Assembly (NCBI RefSeq): GCF_009547075.1
Contig: NZ_WIPH01000001.1
Span: forward strand, 62,001 to 126,000
Reading direction: 5' to 3'
Length of the DNA stretch: 64,000 nt
Source of the DNA: Gluconobacter aidae
GTDB lineage: Bacteria > Pseudomonadota > Alphaproteobacteria > Acetobacterales > Acetobacteraceae
Part shown: in pieces, positions 9,684 through 18,654 of the stretch
How the letters are laid out: every line of letters starts with the position of its first letter
Numbering within the stretch: the first letter of the stretch is position 1
Made by a program: the position numbers and the translations under genes
The notes under the pieces: model-generated
Database searches by the model: none
Told to the model about the DNA's origin: nothing
The model's input: the letters and a program-made list of their open reading frames with translations, nothing else

Positions 9684-10697
9684 ATGCGCCCGACCCTGAC
9701 ATTACGGATCTTCCTGTCCTGGCTGGCCCGGCAGAGCCGCAGACGTGGCGTTACGCCGCGCATGATCGCGCTGGACGAGATCCCGCCCATTCCCGCCGCG
9801 CCACCCGCCGCGCCGATCCTGAAGCAGATCCGGCGTGTCACGGGGCGCCCGAGTTTTCCTGTCGCCCTGTCTTCGCTGCGGATCCGCCGATGGCGTGATA
9901 TCCGTGTACCCGGAGCCGATGGCTTCCGCACCGCGCGCCTTTACCGGCCGCGCGGAAAGGTCCGGGGTGTCGTTCTCTTTCTGCATGGTGGCGGATTCGT
10001 TCATTGCGATCTGGTCTCCCATCACGGGATCTGCTGCCGCCTTGCCGCCGCATCCGGCGCGATGGTGGTTTCGCTGGATTACCGTCTCGCGCCCGAGCAC
10101 CGCTTTCCGGCAGGGCTGGAGGATGCCAAAGCCGCGTTGGACTGGATTTTGCGGACCGTTGGAGCGGATGTGCCAGTCGCGGTTGCGGGAGACAGTGCAG
10201 GGGGCAACATGTCCGCGGCGCTCACGCAGTGGATGCGGGAAAAGGGCCTCCGTCCGCTGAGCGCGCAGCTTCTTTATTACCCGGCTCTGAGCGGTCCGTT
10301 CGTTCCGCCTTCACGTCAGGCCTATGCCGAGGGCTACATGCTGAGCGCGGAACTTCTGTACTGGTATTGCGGCCAGACGCTGCGCAGTCCCGAGCAGCTT
10401 TTCGATCCGGCGTTTTCGCCTCTTCTGGCGGAGCGGTTCCAGGATCTTCCGCCGGCCATGATCGTGACCGCGGGTTTTGATCCGCTCAGGGGAGAAGGCG
10501 AACTCTATGCCCGCTGTCTTGACGAGGCAGGCGTTCCGGTTCGGCTGAAGAACTTTCCACGCATGATTCATGGTTTCCTGAACGGCTATGCGCTGTTCCG
10601 GGACGGGCGTCAGGCGTTGCGGGAAGGGGGGATGTTCCTGCGCGAGGTCTTTGCGCGGGAAAAAGGCGGAGACTGTCAACAGGCTCCGCCTTCCTGA
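9684..10697 (+). CDS. Alpha/beta hydrolase, hormone-sensitive-lipase family
   Basis: Probable cytoplasmic carboxylesterase. The 337 residues carry the oxyanion-hole motif HGGGF (in LFLHGGGFVHCD, near residue 100), the nucleophile elbow GDSAGGN near residue 170, and later GFDPLRGEGE and MIHGFL, which supply the acid and histidine of the triad. These define the HSL-type (GDSAG) esterase family. The first 60 or so residues form a Pro/Arg-rich cap region. It starts about 75 bases from the 5' end of rnpB and is divergent from it, so the two share a short promoter region. The substrate cannot be told from sequence. Confidence 0.85.
   Translation: MRPTLTLRIFLSWLARQSRRRGVTPRMIALDEIPPIPAAPPAAPILKQIRRVTGRPSFPVALSSLRIRRWRDIRVPGADGFRTARLYRPRGKVRGVVLFLHGGGFVHCDLVSHHGICCRLAAASGAMVVSLDYRLAPEHRFPAGLEDAKAALDWILRTVGADVPVAVAGDSAGGNMSAALTQWMREKGLRPLSAQLLYYPALSGPFVPPSRQAYAEGYMLSAELLYWYCGQTLRSPEQLFDPAFSPLLAERFQDLPPAMIVTAGFDPLRGEGELYARCLDEAGVPVRLKNFPRMIHGFLNGYALFRDGRQALREGGMFLREVFAREKGGDCQQAPPS
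10661..10692 (-). terminator. Rho-independent terminator of the zwf operon, inside the esterase 3' end
   Basis: A nine-base stem (AAGGCGGAG at 10663-10671 with CTCCGCCTT at 10684-10692) is followed on the minus strand by a run of Ts. It lies in the last codons of the convergent esterase gene, so it serves the minus-strand operon. Confidence 0.65.
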
Positions 10698-10703
10698 GAT
10701 GCC

Positions 10704-11174
10704 TTACAGAGGCAGGTTGTGGAACGCGCCGGGCGTTCCCGCATCTGTCTGTACGGTCCGCTCCGAGCGGTTGATCTTCAGGCTGAACAGTTTTTCTGCC
10801 GAAGCTGTCGTCCCGGGGCAGCCATTGCCGTGCCGTCCCAGGACATCCATCGTCGGTGTGTTGTCCGAAGCATCGCCGCTGACTACGAAAACAAGGCAGT
10901 TACGCGGCAGGTCCGTCAGGTTGTCTTTCACCACGGCCAGACGGAGATGTTCCACCAGGGCCGTATTGTCGAACCAGCTCAGCTTGCTGAACGTGATCTT
11001 GTCGTAGGACATGTCCAGCACCCCGGTCCGGACCGCTATGAACATCAGCAGAAAGGCCGGGATGACCACCAGAAGCCGCCGCAGGAGGAGCTGTTTTAAG
11101 CTGCGGGGCTGCCGGCGCGTGCCCCGGCCCGGAATACGGCCCAGGCGGGGTGTTGCGCTTTTATCGTCACTCAA
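10704..11174 (-). CDS. Hypothetical single-span membrane protein, downstream of zwf
   Basis: I do not recognise a family. The 156 residues begin with a basic cytoplasmic stretch of about 30 residues, then one transmembrane helix (roughly 34-50, VVIPAFLLMFIAVRTGV), then about 105 residues that should be periplasmic. That part contains two cysteines (in RNCLVF and GNGCPG) that could form a disulfide. The start is 6 bases after the zwf stop on the same strand, so the two are very likely co-transcribed. A terminator follows directly. Confidence 0.7.
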   Translation of the reverse strand: MSDDKSATPRLGRIPGRGTRRQPRSLKQLLLRRLLVVIPAFLLMFIAVRTGVLDMSYDKITFSKLSWFDNTALVEHLRLAVVKDNLTDLPRNCLVFVVSGDASDNTPTMDVLGRHGNGCPGTTASAEKLFSLKINRSERTVQTDAGTPGAFHNLPL

Positions 11175-11180
11175 ATGTGG

Positions 11181-12650
11181 TTACTCCGACGCTTCATGCC
11201 AGGCGTCGCCATGTTCGGCGAGCAGTTGGGTCGCTTGTTCCGGCCCATAGGAGCCTGCACTGTAGCTTTGCATGGGCACCTTGCCGTGTTTCCAGGCATC
11301 GAGGATCGGCTCGGCCCAGCGCCATGCGGCCTCGACTTCGTCGCGGCGGATGAACAGGACCGGATCACCCCGTACGGCATCGAGAAGCAGCCGCTCATAA
11401 GAATCCGGGAAGGGCAGACCGCCTTCCATCCGGATGGAGGCATCAAGATCTGCCGGGTGCAGGTTGAACACATCCAGGGCGGGGTTCTTGACATTCAGGC
11501 GCAGGTCCACGCCTTCATTGGGCTGGATACGCAAAACCAGCCTGTTGCTGGCCGGGGTGGCGCCAAACATGGTGGTCGCGGCCGGGCGGAATGTCACGAC
11601 GATTTCGCTGACTTTCCTGCCGGAACGCTTGGCCGTGCGGATGTAGAACGGCACGTTCTTCCAGCGCGGCGTGTCTACCCAGGCGCGGATCGCGGCATAG
11701 GTTTCTGTCGCGCTGGGCTTGCCGAGCTCTTCAAGATAGCCCCGGACGTTCTTGCCATCAACCACGCCTGCCGTGTACTGCGCGCGCACCGTCTCGGTGG
11801 CGGCTGTGGCATCCGTGATGGGGCGCAGGGCGTTCAGGACGGCCAGCTTGGCGTTGCGGACGGCATCGGCCTCGAGGGAATCGGGGGCTTCCATCGCAAC
11901 CAGACACAGCACCTGGAGCAGGTGGTTCTGGATCATGTCGCGAAGCGCGCCGGAGGTGTCGTAATAGGCCGCGCGACCTTCGACGCCCACGGTCTCGACC
12001 GCCGTGATCTGCACGCTCTCGATATGCTCGCCGGACCAGGCGGCGTTTATGAGCGGGTTTGCAAAACGCAGAGCGAGGACGTTCTGGACCGTTTCTTTCC
12101 CGAGATAATGATCGATCCGGTAGATCTGCTTTTCCGGAAAATACTGGCCGACTCCGTCATTGATGGCGGTTGCGGTGGCCATGTTCGTGCCGATCGGCTT
12201 TTCGAGAACGACTCGCGAGGTGGGCGTGATCAGCCCGTAGCGGTTCAGGTTCTCGCAGATGCCGCCGTAAAGCTGCGGGGCCGTCGCGAAATAGTAGACG
12301 CGCACCCGGTCGGGCTGGGCCTTGGCCAACAGGGACTTCAGGACGTCCCACTGCGGCCCCTCGCGGCTGCTGTCCAGCGTCACGTAATCGAGACGGGCGA
12401 GGAAGCGCTCGACCAGTCCGGGGCTCAGGATGTCTGAAGGAAGGAACCGTTCAAGGGCGTCTCGGGCCCGCGCGGCGTAGGCTTCTCGATCCAGCTCCGT
12501 GCGGGCGGCTCCGATGATGCACGCATCATCTGGAATCTGGCCCATCCGAAAACGGTTGTAGAGCGCGGGCAGCAGCTTGCGCATCGTGAGATCGCCAGTG
12601 GCGCCGAAGATGATATAGTCGAAAGGCTCGACCTGCTGGAAATGTTCCAT
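11181..12650 (-). CDS. zwf: Glucose-6-phosphate 1-dehydrogenase
   Basis: Oxidises glucose 6-phosphate to 6-phosphogluconolactone with NAD(P)+, the entry to the oxidative pentose phosphate pathway, a main sugar route in Gluconobacter. The 489 residues show the N-terminal dinucleotide-binding segment FGATGDLTMRKLLPALYNR and the substrate signature RIDHYLGKETVQNVLALRFA near residues 175-195. No gene for lactonase or 6-phosphogluconate dehydrogenase is next to it; instead a small membrane protein follows. About 280 non-coding bases separate it from divergent gapR. Confidence 0.96.
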   Translation of the reverse strand: MEHFQQVEPFDYIIFGATGDLTMRKLLPALYNRFRMGQIPDDACIIGAARTELDREAYAARARDALERFLPSDILSPGLVERFLARLDYVTLDSSREGPQWDVLKSLLAKAQPDRVRVYYFATAPQLYGGICENLNRYGLITPTSRVVLEKPIGTNMATATAINDGVGQYFPEKQIYRIDHYLGKETVQNVLALRFANPLINAAWSGEHIESVQITAVETVGVEGRAAYYDTSGALRDMIQNHLLQVLCLVAMEAPDSLEADAVRNAKLAVLNALRPITDATAATETVRAQYTAGVVDGKNVRGYLEELGKPSATETYAAIRAWVDTPRWKNVPFYIRTAKRSGRKVSEIVVTFRPAATTMFGATPASNRLVLRIQPNEGVDLRLNVKNPALDVFNLHPADLDASIRMEGGLPFPDSYERLLLDAVRGDPVLFIRRDEVEAAWRWAEPILDAWKHGKVPMQSYSAGSYGPEQATQLLAEHGDAWHEASE

Positions 12651-12828
12651 GGAAGACTCTCTGACCTCTCGAACCCGCAGACCGGGAAAAAAGGGTTAGG
12701 GTTCAGGCCTTTTCAGGCATCGTCTAGTTCCCTGTCAGCACCCTTCCTGTCAAGGGATGGGTCCTGCACGACCTCGGGAGAAAAGCTTCCCCATCTTCAC
12801 GCGTTCATGAAACGTGCACATAATTCCG

Positions 12829-12856
12829 TTGACCGTCCGACCCTCATCACGATAAG
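12829..12856 (+). promoter_or_regulatory. Candidate promoter for gapR
   Basis: TTGACC at 12829-12834 and GATAAG at 12851-12856 are separated by 16 bases, about 75 bases before the gapR ATG. No other strong promoter is obvious in the zwf-gapR intergenic region. Confidence 0.35.
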
Positions 12857-12931
12857 CCGCGCGGCGGATGCTGTGTTCGTGCAGCGCCGGAAGATACAGC
12901 CAAGACTTACGCCTCAGGAAGGAAACCGGAC

Positions 12932-13198
12932 ATGGATGCAGAAAGCAGAAGCGAAGGCGCTGCCACCGGCGGGATCGCTGCGGATCGTCTGCGCTCCATC
13001 ATTGAGCGCGTCGAGCGTCTGGAAGAGGAGCGCAAGGCTCTGGCCGGCGACATCAAGGATATTTTTTCCGAAGCCAAGTCCGCCGGATTTGACGTGAAAG
13101 TCATCAAGCAGATCATCCGTCTGCGCAAGCAGGAGCCGGCCGAGATCGAGGAGCAGGAGACTCTGCTCGATATCTATCGCCGCGCCCTTGGTATGTAA
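12932..13198 (+). CDS. gapR: GapR-like nucleoid-associated protein (DUF2312)
   Basis: Small DNA-binding protein of the DUF2312 family. In Caulobacter the family member GapR binds overtwisted AT-rich DNA, helps topoisomerases and is needed for replication. The 88 residues are almost wholly helical and charged, with the family core RLRSIIERVERLEEERKALA near residues 19-38 and VKVIKQIIRLRK near 58-69. The length equals that of GapR. The ATG is preceded by AGGAAGG. It lies 69 bases before a membrane-anchored protein gene in the same direction. Confidence 0.9.
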   Translation: MDAESRSEGAATGGIAADRLRSIIERVERLEEERKALAGDIKDIFSEAKSAGFDVKVIKQIIRLRKQEPAEIEEQETLLDIYRRALGM

Positions 13199-13267
13199 TT
13201 GCGGGGCATGTAATTCCGGTCTCCGGATACCCGAACGCGCCACCTTCAGACTGGACCGGGCCTCCTT

Positions 13268-13855
13268 ATGATGTCTGATTTTTCATGGCTGCCGGGCTGG
13301 GCCTTCGGGTGTCTGGCCGTGGTGGCCGCCCTTTTTGCGCTGGCGCTGCTCTGCATGCCCTTCGCCGTCTTCGGCACCAAGCCGAGGTTGCAGGACCTGG
13401 AGTTCCAGATCGCGGAACTGCGGGCGGAACTGCGGGCGCTCAACATGCGGCTGGCCGTTTCGACACGGCCTGACAGTCTGCCTGCCGGACAGACTGCTGA
13501 GGCTGTTGAACCGCGTGCGGTTCATTCAGCCCCAACCCTGCCGGATGAGGATTATCTCATGCCGGCGCGAAGCCTGCGTTCCGATCTGCCATCCTATGAG
13601 GATGGTCCGGGAGGAGGGGATCCTGAAACCCTGCCGCGTCGCCGGCAGTCCTCCCAATCCGTTCTGCGGGAGGAGATGTCCGACGTCTCCGAGCGTGCCT
13701 GGGCCAGGGCCCCATGGGAAAAGGATGTCTCGACGACGGGGCGCCAGCCTCTTGGTCGCAGCATGGACAGGACGCAGGGCAACAGACCGGTCGCCGGGGA
13801 AGACGCCTACCGGCCCCGCTCGGAGCCCAAGCTCCGCTGGCCGCCCAGAGACTAG
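13268..13855 (+). CDS. Hypothetical membrane-anchored protein with coiled-coil segment
   Basis: I do not recognise a family. The 195 residues have one N-terminal transmembrane helix (about 10-33, AFGCLAVVAALFALALLCMP), then a short heptad-like stretch LQDLEFQIAELRAELRALNM near residues 42-61, then a Ser/Arg/Pro-rich tail that looks disordered. It follows gapR by 69 bases in the same direction and may be co-transcribed. The start ATG follows GGGCCTCCTT and has only a weak ribosome binding site. Its end is convergent with proB, 24 bases away. Confidence 0.65.
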   Translation: MMSDFSWLPGWAFGCLAVVAALFALALLCMPFAVFGTKPRLQDLEFQIAELRAELRALNMRLAVSTRPDSLPAGQTAEAVEPRAVHSAPTLPDEDYLMPARSLRSDLPSYEDGPGGGDPETLPRRRQSSQSVLREEMSDVSERAWARAPWEKDVSTTGRQPLGRSMDRTQGNRPVAGEDAYRPRSEPKLRWPPRD

Positions 13856-13879
13856 CCAGCGGCGCGCAGGACCGATTGG

Positions 13880-15016
13880 TCAGGGAAGATCGAGCGCCAG
13901 ATCATCCCGATGGATCAGGGCATCACGTCCGCGATATCCCAGAAGCTGTTCCATCTCGCCGGAACGGTGGCCGATCAGCTTCTGGCTCTCTTCGGAATCG
14001 TAAGCGATCAGACCGCGCCCGATAATGCTGCCGTCAGCGTCACGGATGAGCACGAGATCGCCACGCCCAAAACTGCCCTCAAGGCCGGTCACGCCTGCTG
14101 GCAGGAGGGATGCGCCTTCCTCAAGAGCGCGACGGGCGCCGGCATCGATCGTCAGTGCCCCCCTGGGCTGAAGGCTTCCACCGATCCAGCGCTTGCGGGC
14201 GGATCCGGCATCGGTCTGTGCCATGAACCATGTGCACAGACCGCCATTCTGAAGTCTGCGGAGCGGATGATGCCCCTGTCCGGCCGCGATCACCATGTTC
14301 GCACCCGCGCGGGTCGCAATCCTGGCCGCAAGGAGTTTCGTGCGCATTCCGCCAGACGAATAACCCGGTGGCGGCTCACCTCCCATCGCCATGATCTCGT
14401 CCGTCATCTGTTCGACAACGGGAATATGCCGCGCGGATGGGTTCTGTCGTGGGTCCGCCGTATAAAGCCCGTCGATGTCAGACAGCAGGAGCAGACAGTC
14501 GGCCCCGGTCATCTGGGCCACACGCGCGCCCAGGCGGTCATTGTCGCCGAAGCGGATCTCGCCGGTCGCGATGGCGTCGTTTTCGTTGATGACGGGCACG
14601 CAGCCCAGATCGAGCAGGGTCTGGAGCGTGGCGCGCGCGTTGAGGTGGCGCTCACGGTTTTCTGTATCGTCCGGGGTCAGCAGAAGCTGGGCCGCGACCA
14701 GATCATGGCCGGCGAGGGCCGCGCTCCAGCCCTGTGCCAGTCCGATCTGGCCGACACTGGCCATGGCCTGCTTTTCATCTAGCCGCAGACGGCGGGATGT
14801 CAGGCCGAGGCGATGCCGCGCTAGGGAAATCGCGCCCGAGGACACGACGATGACTTCCGCTCCCCGGGAACGCAGGTCGGCGATATCCGCGCAGACGCTC
14901 TGTAGCCATTCAAGACGGAGGCTTGCCTTCGCGGAATCGACCAGAAGTGCACTTCCGATCTTGATGACGATCCGGCGGGCCTGCGCCAGACGAGGAGCAG
15001 AAGCCGGAGCGGTCAT
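13880..15016 (-). CDS. proB: Glutamate 5-kinase
   Basis: First enzyme of proline synthesis: phosphorylates L-glutamate at the gamma carboxyl with ATP. The chosen start ([20 protein letters not shown]) gives 378 residues and overlaps the obgE stop as ATGA; a longer frame upstream reads through obgE and is not likely to be used. Visible motifs are [26 protein letters not shown] and the active-site GTGG-type segment around [22 protein letters not shown]-terminal PUA domain (about residues 280-370) is present, as in the long form of the enzyme. No proA follows it in the window. Confidence 0.94.
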   Translation of the reverse strand: MTAPASAPRLAQARRIVIKIGSALLVDSAKASLRLEWLQSVCADIADLRSRGAEVIVVSSGAISLARHRLGLTSRRLRLDEKQAMASVGQIGLAQGWSAALAGHDLVAAQLLLTPDDTENRERHLNARATLQTLLDLGCVPVINENDAIATGEIRFGDNDRLGARVAQMTGADCLLLLSDIDGLYTADPRQNPSARHIPVVEQMTDEIMAMGGEPPPGYSSGGMRTKLLAARIATRAGANMVIAAGQGHHPLRRLQNGGLCTWFMAQTDAGSARKRWIGGSLQPRGALTIDAGARRALEEGASLLPAGVTGLEGSFGRGDLVLIRDADGSIIGRGLIAYDSEESQKLIGHRSGEMEQLLGYRGRDALIHRDDLALDLP

Positions 15017-16023
15017 CCCTGACGGTCCCTTTTCGCAGCGGTCACGCGATCCTGAAGCAGGCGGAGCAGTTCGGGCAGACCCTCCTGCGTTGCGCCGGAC
15101 AGTAGCATCACTTCCGCGCCAGAAGCTTTTGCCAGAGCCCGCTTCTTGGCGGAACGCTGGGTGGGGGTGAGGGAATCGCACTTGTTCAGGACGATGATTT
15201 CCGGCTTGGCCGCAAGCTCGGGATCATAGGCTTCCAGTTCCTTGCGGATCAGGCGCCAGTGTTTGACGACCTGGCTTTCCGTACCGTCGATCAGATGCAG
15301 CAGTGTCGCGCAGCGCTCCACATGCCCGAGGAAGCGGTCCCCAAGCCCGGCGCCTTCGCTCGCCCCTTCGATCAGTCCGGGAATATCGGCGATCACGAAC
15401 TCTTCCGTATTGTTCAGCCGCACCACGCCGAGCTGCGGATGCAGGGTCGTGAACGGATAATCGGCAATCTTGGGACGCGCCCGGGAGGCGACGGAGAGCA
15501 GGGTGGATTTGCCCGCATTGGGTAGACCCACGAGGCCGATATCGGCGATCAGCTTCAGGCGCAGCCATACCCAGCGCTCTTCGCCCGGCCAGCCCTTGTC
15601 GGCCCGGCGTGGCGCACGGTTGGTGCTGCTCTTGAAATGGGTATTGCCAAGCCCGCCATCGCCGCCACGGCACAGCAGGACTTCCTTGCCCTCGGCATCA
15701 AGATCGGCCAGCAGGGTCTCGCGGTCTTCGTCAAAGATCTGTGTGCCGACCGGTACATTGATGGTGACATTCGCAGCCGCGGCACCTGTCCGGTTGGAGC
15801 CTGCGCCATTGCCGCCCTTGCGGGCCTTGAAATGCTGCGTGTAGCGGAAATCGATCAGCGTGTTCAGGCCGGGAACCGCACGGAAGATAATGTCGCCACC
15901 GCGGCCGCCATCACCGCCGTCCGGACCGCCGAACTCGATGTATTTCTCGCGCCGGAATGCGATCACGCCGTCCCCGCCGTCACCGGAACGTACATAGATC
16001 TTGGCCTGGTCGAGAAACTTCAT
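15013..16023 (-). CDS. obgE: GTPase Obg
   Basis: Ribosome-associated GTPase involved in 50S maturation and stress control. The start [17 protein letters not shown] gives 336 residues. The glycine-rich OBG fold occupies about residues 1-158 with repeated GGDGG/GG motifs. The G domain follows, with P-loop [12 protein letters not shown], switch [16 protein letters not shown] and NKCD. The extra C-terminal OCT domain of some Obg proteins is absent, as usual in alphaproteobacteria. It lies downstream of rplU-rpmA with a terminator between, and overlaps proB by four bases. Confidence 0.96.
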   Translation of the reverse strand: MKFLDQAKIYVRSGDGGDGVIAFRREKYIEFGGPDGGDGGRGGDIIFRAVPGLNTLIDFRYTQHFKARKGGNGAGSNRTGAAAANVTINVPVGTQIFDEDRETLLADLDAEGKEVLLCRGGDGGLGNTHFKSSTNRAPRRADKGWPGEERWVWLRLKLIADIGLVGLPNAGKSTLLSVASRARPKIADYPFTTLHPQLGVVRLNNTEEFVIADIPGLIEGASEGAGLGDRFLGHVERCATLLHLIDGTESQVVKHWRLIRKELEAYDPELAAKPEIIVLNKCDSLTPTQRSAKKRALAKASGAEVMLLSGATQEGLPELLRLLQDRVTAAKRDRQG

Positions 16024-16063
16024 CGTATTGTCCGCAAGAAAAGGTGAGGGGCGTTTTATACGC

Positions 16064-16092
16064 AAAAAGGCCGGTCCCGAACAGGACCGGCC
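16064..16092 (-). terminator. Rho-independent terminator after rplU-rpmA
   Basis: A perfect nine-base stem (GGCCGGTCC / GGACCGGCC, 16069-16092) with a six-base loop is followed on the minus strand by TTTTT. It sits between rpmA and obgE and probably only reduces read-through into obgE. Confidence 0.8.
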
Positions 16093-16123
16093 CCTTCCGC
16101 TCGCGCTGGAAAACGCGGGCTGC

Positions 16124-16390
16124 TTATTCAGCAGCTTCCGGCAGCGCCACGGAAACGTGGACGCGGCCTTCTGCGCGGCGCTGGAACTTCACATGACCGT
16201 CCACCAGAGCGAACAGCGTGTGGTCGCGGCCGATACCGACATTGGCGCCAGCCTTCATCTTCGTGCCGCGCTGGCGGACGATGATGTTGCCTGCGATGAC
16301 GCTTTCGCCACCGAACTTCTTGACGCCCAGACGACGACCTGCGCTGTCGCGTCCGTTACGGCTCGAACCGCCTGCCTTTTTTTGTGCCAT
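16124..16390 (-). CDS. rpmA: 50S ribosomal protein L27
   Basis: Ribosomal protein near the peptidyl transferase centre. The 88 residues begin [18 protein letters not shown] and continue with the conserved GVKKFGGE and IIVRQRGT segments. It follows rplU by 33 bases, the normal L21-L27 pair. The N-terminus starts directly with MAQKKAGGS, so no cleavable extension is present. Confidence 0.98.
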   Translation of the reverse strand: MAQKKAGGSSRNGRDSAGRRLGVKKFGGESVIAGNIIVRQRGTKMKAGANVGIGRDHTLFALVDGHVKFQRRAEGRVHVSVALPEAAE

Positions 16391-16423
16391 GGCTGTTTAT
16401 CCTTACCTGGAGTGTCGGGCCGA

Positions 16424-16738
16424 TCAGGCCGCGTTGATCGCGTTGATGCGCAGGACGGTCACCGGCTGACGGTGGCCGTTCTTGCGGCGGCTGTTCTGAC
16501 GGCGACGCTTCTTGAAGATGATCACCTTCGGCAAACGATCCTGAGCAACCACGGTTGCCGTCACGGTTGCGCCAGCGACCAGCGGTGCGCCAACGGTCAG
16601 GGTGCCTTCGCCACCAACCATCAGGACGTCGGTGAAGGTGATGGTGCTGCCGGCTTCAGCTTCGAGCTTCTCGACCTTGAGGATGCTTTCGGGAGCAACG
16701 CGATACTGCTTGCCGCCGGTGCGGATGACTGCGTACAT
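16424..16738 (-). CDS. rplU: 50S ribosomal protein L21
   Basis: Large-subunit ribosomal protein that contacts 23S rRNA. The start [14 protein letters not shown] gives 104 residues, the family length; an in-frame extension of 53 codons upstream has no family similarity and is rejected. The C-terminal [17 protein letters not shown] segment is typical. It is the first gene of the rplU-rpmA pair. Confidence 0.97.
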   Translation of the reverse strand: MYAVIRTGGKQYRVAPESILKVEKLEAEAGSTITFTDVLMVGGEGTLTVGAPLVAGATVTATVVAQDRLPKVIIFKKRRRQNSRRKNGHRQPVTVLRINAINAA

Positions 16739-17029
16739 TCTGGAAACTCTCTCTGTTCCGATCTCGTGGCCGCTTCTGCCGGGTTTACCCGATCTGGCGC
16801 GACCCAGTCGCTTTTTGTCGTTGGTTCCATGCCGCCCCAATAAGAATTGGAACACGGAACAGCCGCGGTCGATACAGATATGAAGGCTTCCAGTCAATCA
16901 GAAACGGCGAAAAAACCCTCCCTGGTGCATCTTTCTCTCAGGAACAGCCTCGGGCCCTCTTGCAATGTCCGAAAAACCCCGTCATAAGCCCCTCCGTCGA
17001 TCAGGTTCAGCGCAAAAGCAGAGCCGTAC
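16739..17029. other. Non-coding gap between rplU and tRNA-Ser
   Basis: This stretch of 291 bases holds no convincing gene. It should carry the rplU promoter and leader on the minus strand and the tRNA-Ser promoter on the plus strand, but I could not pick either with confidence. Confidence 0.5.
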
Positions 17030-17119
<90 letters not shown>

Positions 17120-17184
17120 AAAACTGCCATTCCTGAGCTGTTTTTCCTCTACGCATTCCGCAAGTTCGGGTGGGTAGATTGCCC

Positions 17185-18612
17185 TCAAGGGGCAGCTTCC
17201 GGTTTTGCGGGCAGGGGCTTTGGCAGCCTGGCAGGTTTGTCCATCGTTTCCAGAAATCTGTCAGCCAAAGCGGTATAAAGGGGTTGAGGGCATACAATCC
17301 GGGAGACACCAAACGCCAGAAAGGCTGTTGCCAGAAGTGCAAGTGTCACCTGCTGATTATCGCAGATTTCCATGACGATAATCGTTGCTGTCAACGGCGA
17401 TTGAGCAACACCACAGAAATAGGCGACTGTCCCCAGCAGTACGACTGCACCGGGGGGCGTGTGCGGCAGGAACTGCTCGATCCATCCTCCGATACCCGCG
17501 CCGATTGCAAGAGAAGGTGCGAACATTCCCCCAGGAATCCCCGAACAGTACGAGACCAGCATTGAGAGATATTTCAGGATAAAGAACGAGGCGGGGTAGT
17601 GGTCAGTCCCTGCAAAAATTGCCTGCGCCTGCACATAACCCGTTCCGTAAGTATTGCCTTTGGAGATCAGGCCGATCACGGCGGTCAGCAGCCCGCACAG
17701 TGCTGAGAACATGACCGGGCGCTGTTTGACCAGTTGGCCGACAGATCCTGGTAAGCCTTTGGAGATCCTGATGACCAGTGCGGCAAAGCTCCCCCCGGCC
17801 AGACCACCGACAATGCCACAAACGAGAACGGCGATCCACGCCGTCCCAACCGGGATGTTGACGTCGGCATGACCAAAATAGGTATAATTCCCCATAAGAG
17901 TGATAGCGGTGACGCCTGAGATCACAACGATCGTTAAAGTGCGCCCCGAGGCTTTCTGCTCAAAAGAGTGAGAAAGTTCCTCAATGGCAAAGACAATCCC
18001 AGCCAGAGGCGTGTTGAACGCCGCGGCCATTCCAGCGGCACCCCCCGCCAGAATCATGCTGCGTTTGGACGCGATATTGGACTGTCCGAGCAGCCGGGAA
18101 AAGCCATGCATGATGGATGCCCCGATCTGCACGCTTGGGCCTTCGCGTCCGATGGACGCTCCGCAGACGAGGCCAAGGCAGGTCAGAATGATTTTCCCGG
18201 CAGCAATCCGCAACGTGAGAATACGGTCAACAACGTCGTAGTTTCCCATGTGGAGGGTGGCGATTGTCTGGGGAATTCCTGATCCCTGCGATCCCTTGAA
18301 AAGTGTTCGCGTCATCCAGGTAATGAAGGCGAAGCCTGCGGGTGCGAGAACAAGCATGGCCCAGGGATGCCACGTCACGAAGCGCGTCCGCACCTCCGCG
18401 CACTGATCGCCAAGCCTGGCGAAGAAAACGGCTGTCAGACCAACGAGGACGGCACCGATCCAGTAAAGGCTCATCCTGCGCCAGCGTGTCGTTCTGGCTC
18501 GCGCTGTTCGTCTGAGGTGGTGGATTCTGTCCTTGTGATGAGGAGATGGTTTCACAGGAGCAGAAGGCGCATCAGACACAGAGAACGTCCATAGCAGTAC
18601 AAGCAACTTCAT
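17185..18612 (-). CDS. ClC-family chloride channel or Cl-/H+ antiporter
   Basis: Inner-membrane anion transport protein of 475 residues with ten or more hydrophobic helices. The selectivity-filter motifs of the family are present: GSGIPQ near residue 109, GREGPSVQIGA near residue 155, and GIPGGMFAPSLAIGAGIG near residue 360. This set fits ClC antiporters and channels of the EriC group; whether it exchanges protons or carries fluoride cannot be settled by eye. A charged cytoplasmic N-terminus of about 50 residues precedes the first helix. It is convergent with tRNA-Ser and divergent from the DUF1275 gene 42 bases away. Confidence 0.9.
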   Translation of the reverse strand: MKLLVLLWTFSVSDAPSAPVKPSPHHKDRIHHLRRTARARTTRWRRMSLYWIGAVLVGLTAVFFARLGDQCAEVRTRFVTWHPWAMLVLAPAGFAFITWMTRTLFKGSQGSGIPQTIATLHMGNYDVVDRILTLRIAAGKIILTCLGLVCGASIGREGPSVQIGASIMHGFSRLLGQSNIASKRSMILAGGAAGMAAAFNTPLAGIVFAIEELSHSFEQKASGRTLTIVVISGVTAITLMGNYTYFGHADVNIPVGTAWIAVLVCGIVGGLAGGSFAALVIRISKGLPGSVGQLVKQRPVMFSALCGLLTAVIGLISKGNTYGTGYVQAQAIFAGTDHYPASFFILKYLSMLVSYCSGIPGGMFAPSLAIGAGIGGWIEQFLPHTPPGAVVLLGTVAYFCGVAQSPLTATIIVMEICDNQQVTLALLATAFLAFGVSRIVCPQPLYTALADRFLETMDKPARLPKPLPAKPEAAP

Positions 18613-18654
18613 CAGCCATCATGACGACGACTGGGAAACTGGAATAAGAGTGTC

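Noticed and set aside
9136-9702. Several open frames on both strands around 9136-9702
   Set aside because: The region is RNase P RNA, shown by its conserved core and matching P1 helix ends.
15017-15181. Longer proB start giving 433 residues
   Set aside because: The added 55 residues overlap obgE in another frame and lack family similarity; the ATG overlapping the obgE stop is better.
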